Source: Paenibacillus catalpae
GTDB lineage: Bacteria; Bacillota; Bacilli; Paenibacillales; Paenibacillaceae
Length of the DNA stretch: 64,000 bases
NCBI RefSeq assembly: GCF_900112695.1
Contig: NZ_FOMT01000002.1
Span: forward strand, 998,479 to 1,062,478
Direction: 5' to 3'
Made by a program: the position numbers and the translations under genes. Under the pieces are notes generated by a model that worked only from the letters and a program-made list of their open reading frames with translations, made no database searches and had not been told where the DNA came from. This document shows positions 62,004-64,000 of the stretch, piece after piece. Positions within the stretch are counted from its first letter, which is position 1. Each line of letters begins with the position of its first letter.

Positions 62004-62837
62004 ATGGCCGATACGCCGCAAAACAAAGAAAATCTCGTTTCCGACTTCTCGAAATCCATGTCATACGGTGACTATCTTCACTTAGATCAGATTTTGTCCA
62101 GCCAGCACAGACTATCTGACCACCACGATGAAATGCTGTTTATCATCATCCACCAAGCAAGCGAGCTGTGGATGAAGCTGATCCTGCATGAGCTGAGCGC
62201 GGCTCGCGCTAGTATCCAGCAAAATAATCTGGAGCCTGCGTTCAAGATGCTCGCACGCGTCTCCAGAATTCAGCAGCAGCTGATCCAATCCTGGGACGTA
62301 TTATCTACGCTGACGCCTGCGGAATATATGCAGTTCCGTCATAAGCTGGGCAGCTCCTCCGGCTTCCAGTCCTATCAGAACCGTCTGATCGAATTCATGC
62401 TGGGTCTTAAGAAGCCAAGCGTTCTTGCTGTCTATGAGCATCAACCGGAGCTGCACAAGCAGATGAGCGATGCCATGAACGAGCCGAGCATCTACGATGC
62501 GGCGATTGGCGCGCTTGCAGCTCGCGGCCTCACCGTCGATCCAGACTACCTGCAGCGTGACTGGTCGCAGCCTTATGCGGAGAACGAAAGCGTCAAGGAA
62601 GCTTGGCTAACCGTGTACCGCGACGTCGAGCGATACTGGGATCTGTACGAGCTCGCCGAGAAGCTTGTCGATATCGACAGCCGCCAGCAGCAGTGGCGCT
62701 TCAACCATATGGGAACGGTAGAGCGGGTCATCGGCTTCAAGCATGGAACCGGCGGTTCTTCAGGCGTTGATTACTTGAAGCATGTCGTCAGCCAGCGGTA
62801 TTTCCCGGAGCTGTGGAGCCTAAGGACAGTATTATAG
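62004..62837 (+). CDS. kynA: Tryptophan 2,3-dioxygenase
   Basis: A heme dioxygenase of 277 residues (279 from the ATG at 61998, which is only 3 bases from AGGAG; 62004 is 9 bases away). It opens the ring of tryptophan to N-formylkynurenine, the first step of the pathway. Motifs: [35 protein letters not shown] in two parts around the substrate site, and [15 protein letters not shown] at the C terminus. It is the third gene of the operon and is followed by a terminator. With KynU and KynB it makes anthranilate. Confidence 0.94.
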   Translation: MADTPQNKENLVSDFSKSMSYGDYLHLDQILSSQHRLSDHHDEMLFIIIHQASELWMKLILHELSAARASIQQNNLEPAFKMLARVSRIQQQLIQSWDVLSTLTPAEYMQFRHKLGSSSGFQSYQNRLIEFMLGLKKPSVLAVYEHQPELHKQMSDAMNEPSIYDAAIGALAARGLTVDPDYLQRDWSQPYAENESVKEAWLTVYRDVERYWDLYELAEKLVDIDSRQQQWRFNHMGTVERVIGFKHGTGGSSGVDYLKHVVSQRYFPELWSLRTVL

Positions 62838-62844
62838 GAATTAG

Positions 62845-62909
62845 AAAACACCTTCAAGAGGAAGCTTCTGTGTCGTAGGATACGGGAGGGGACTTTTGGA
62901 GGTGTTTTT
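62845..62909 (+). terminator. Terminator of the kynurenine operon
   Basis: AAAACACCTTCA (62845-62856) pairs with TGGAGGTGTTTT (62897-62908), 12 bp with one T-G pair, and is followed by T's. The loop is long (40 bases) and may fold further. Confidence 0.65.
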
Positions 62910-63037
62910 GCGTTGGGATTTGATCGTATTAATTGAACTAATTCCGACTTCGTCATACTTTCACCCTGTTTGATTGTATTTAGTTAAGCGATAATAAGAC
63001 TACAAGCAAATTGAATGAGATCGGAGCTGAAAAGAAT

Positions 63038-64000
63038 ATGACTTATCAAACGATTGACGGCGTGCGTGTCTGGGGTACTCCAGAAAGTGGAGCATTAGCA
63101 CAAGCGAAAACATGTGCAGAATACGGGAATGTCGTACAAACCCTTCTTATGGCGGATCATCATAAAGGGTACAGCCAGCCGATTGGTGGGGTTGTTGTAT
63201 ATGATGGGCAAATCTCTCCTTCGGGCGTTGGTTACGATATAGCATGCGGCAATAAAGCAGTGCGAACCAATTTATTAGCTGCGGATATTAAATCTGGAAT
63301 GCCGAAAATAATGGATTCAATAGCCCGTAAAATTTCCTTCGGTGTAGGACGATTCAATAATGAAAAGGTAGATCATGGGCTTTTTGATGATCCGGACTGG
63401 GCCGCATATCTAACGGTTGGTAAACAGGAACATGACAAGCTGAGAGCGCTGGCTCAGAATCAGCTTGGCACGGTCGGCAGCGGTAACCATTACGTAGATT
63501 TATTTGAAGAAGAGGAAACGGGGCGACTTTGGATCGCGAATCATTTTGGCAGCCGTGGATTTGGCCATAAGACAGCAAGCGGTTTTATTAACCTCGCGGC
63601 AGGAAGAGACTTTTTCGGGAAAGCTCCCGGCGAGAAAATGGATCAACCGCCTGTTTTGCTTGAATTGAACAGTGAACTTGGCGATCTGTATTACCGGGCG
63701 ATGAAGTTGGCAGGACGTTATGCGTATGCCGGTAGAGATTATGTTATAGAGCAAGTCTTATCCATTCTAGGAGCCGAGGCGGATCTCGAAGTGCATAATC
63801 ATCATAACTATGCTTGGAAAGAGACGCACGATGGGAAGGAAGTCGTTGTCGTCCGTAAAGGAGCAACTCCGTCCGCACCCGGGCAGGTTGGTTTCATCGG
63901 TGGAAGCATGGGGGATATATCTGTCATCGTCAAAGGGAAAGACAGTACGGAAAACAAGGATTCTTACTACAGCACCGTGCATGGAGCCGGACGAATTATG
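63038..64000 (+). CDS. rtcB: RNA-splicing ligase RtcB-like protein, N-terminal 321 residues
   Basis: An open frame that starts at the ATG at 63038 and has no stop before the window end, so the gene is cut. RtcB joins 2',3'-cyclic phosphate or 3'-phosphate RNA ends to 5'-OH ends with GTP and Mn. Visible motifs are LMADHHKGYSQPIGG, SGVGYDIACGNKAV (metal Cys), GTVGSGNHYVDLFE (metal His), HFGSRGFGHK, and EVHNHHNYAWKE; a late HGAGRIM would carry the guanylylated His. A weak GGAGCTG ribosome site precedes it. The gap from the kynurenine terminator holds no further clear element. Confidence 0.92.
   Translation, partial: MTYQTIDGVRVWGTPESGALAQAKTCAEYGNVVQTLLMADHHKGYSQPIGGVVVYDGQISPSGVGYDIACGNKAVRTNLLAADIKSGMPKIMDSIARKISFGVGRFNNEKVDHGLFDDPDWAAYLTVGKQEHDKLRALAQNQLGTVGSGNHYVDLFEEEETGRLWIANHFGSRGFGHKTASGFINLAAGRDFFGKAPGEKMDQPPVLLELNSELGDLYYRAMKLAGRYAYAGRDYVIEQVLSILGAEADLEVHNHHNYAWKETHDGKEVVVVRKGATPSAPGQVGFIGGSMGDISVIVKGKDSTENKDSYYSTVHGAGRIM

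Overview
The window reads as chromosome of a spore-forming, low-to-moderate GC Gram-positive bacterium of the Paenibacillus type. The reasons are a spore protein gene (Tlp) with a forespore-like promoter, a giant secreted protein with three S-layer homology domains, strong AGGAGG-type ribosome sites with frequent TTG and GTG starts, sugar ABC transporters that lack their own ATPase, and PucR and AraC regulators typical of this group. This assignment is inference from gene content; no rRNA or tRNA gene was recognised.

Region 1 (1-23,500) is a very large carbohydrate locus on the + strand. A LacI-type regulator (cut by the window start) is followed by two permeases and a lipoprotein binding protein, a hairpin with a T-run, and then a closely packed series: amidohydrolase, an unassigned large glycosidase-like protein, an FGGY kinase, an Asp/Glu-racemase-family protein, a class II ketose-bisphosphate aldolase, GH38 alpha-mannosidase, class II aldolase/adducin, a DUF1537 acid-sugar kinase, a GmhA-like SIS isomerase, a ROK kinase lacking its zinc motif, a GH36/raffinose-synthase-like enzyme, a 1090-residue double-FAD oxidoreductase and a second FGGY kinase. 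The combination fits uptake and breakdown of an unusual glycoside or acid/long-chain sugar; the substrate is not evident.

Region 2 (23,600-38,000) is a reductive pyrimidine (or hydantoin) degradation locus: an ABC importer, two different N-carbamoyl-amide hydrolases, the PreT/PreA dihydropyrimidine dehydrogenase pair and dihydropyrimidinase, then a PucR regulator and a divergent alanine dehydrogenase. Its gaps hold three families of repeats: four 41-bp tandem units, a 125-bp tandem array packed with perfect palindromes, and a two-copy element related to the 41-bp unit.

Region 3 (38,000-54,600) starts with four TTAACA-like half-sites at exact 11-bp spacing (a PhoP-box arrangement) in front of a HupE/UreJ-like membrane protein and a 2262-residue surface phosphoesterase, suggesting phosphate-starvation control. 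Then follow small hypotheticals, a DUF402 protein, an MTHFR-like protein, an acyl-CoA synthetase, tlp, a YkvA-like protein and an AraC-GH4 glycosidase pair. Region 4 (54,600-59,600) is a visibly AT-rich island with a membrane protein, a serine recombinase and a type II restriction-modification pair (XamI-like). Region 5 (59,600-64,000) holds kynU-kynB-kynA for tryptophan breakdown to anthranilate behind a long, possibly structured leader, and the first 321 codons of an rtcB-like RNA ligase gene that runs off the window.
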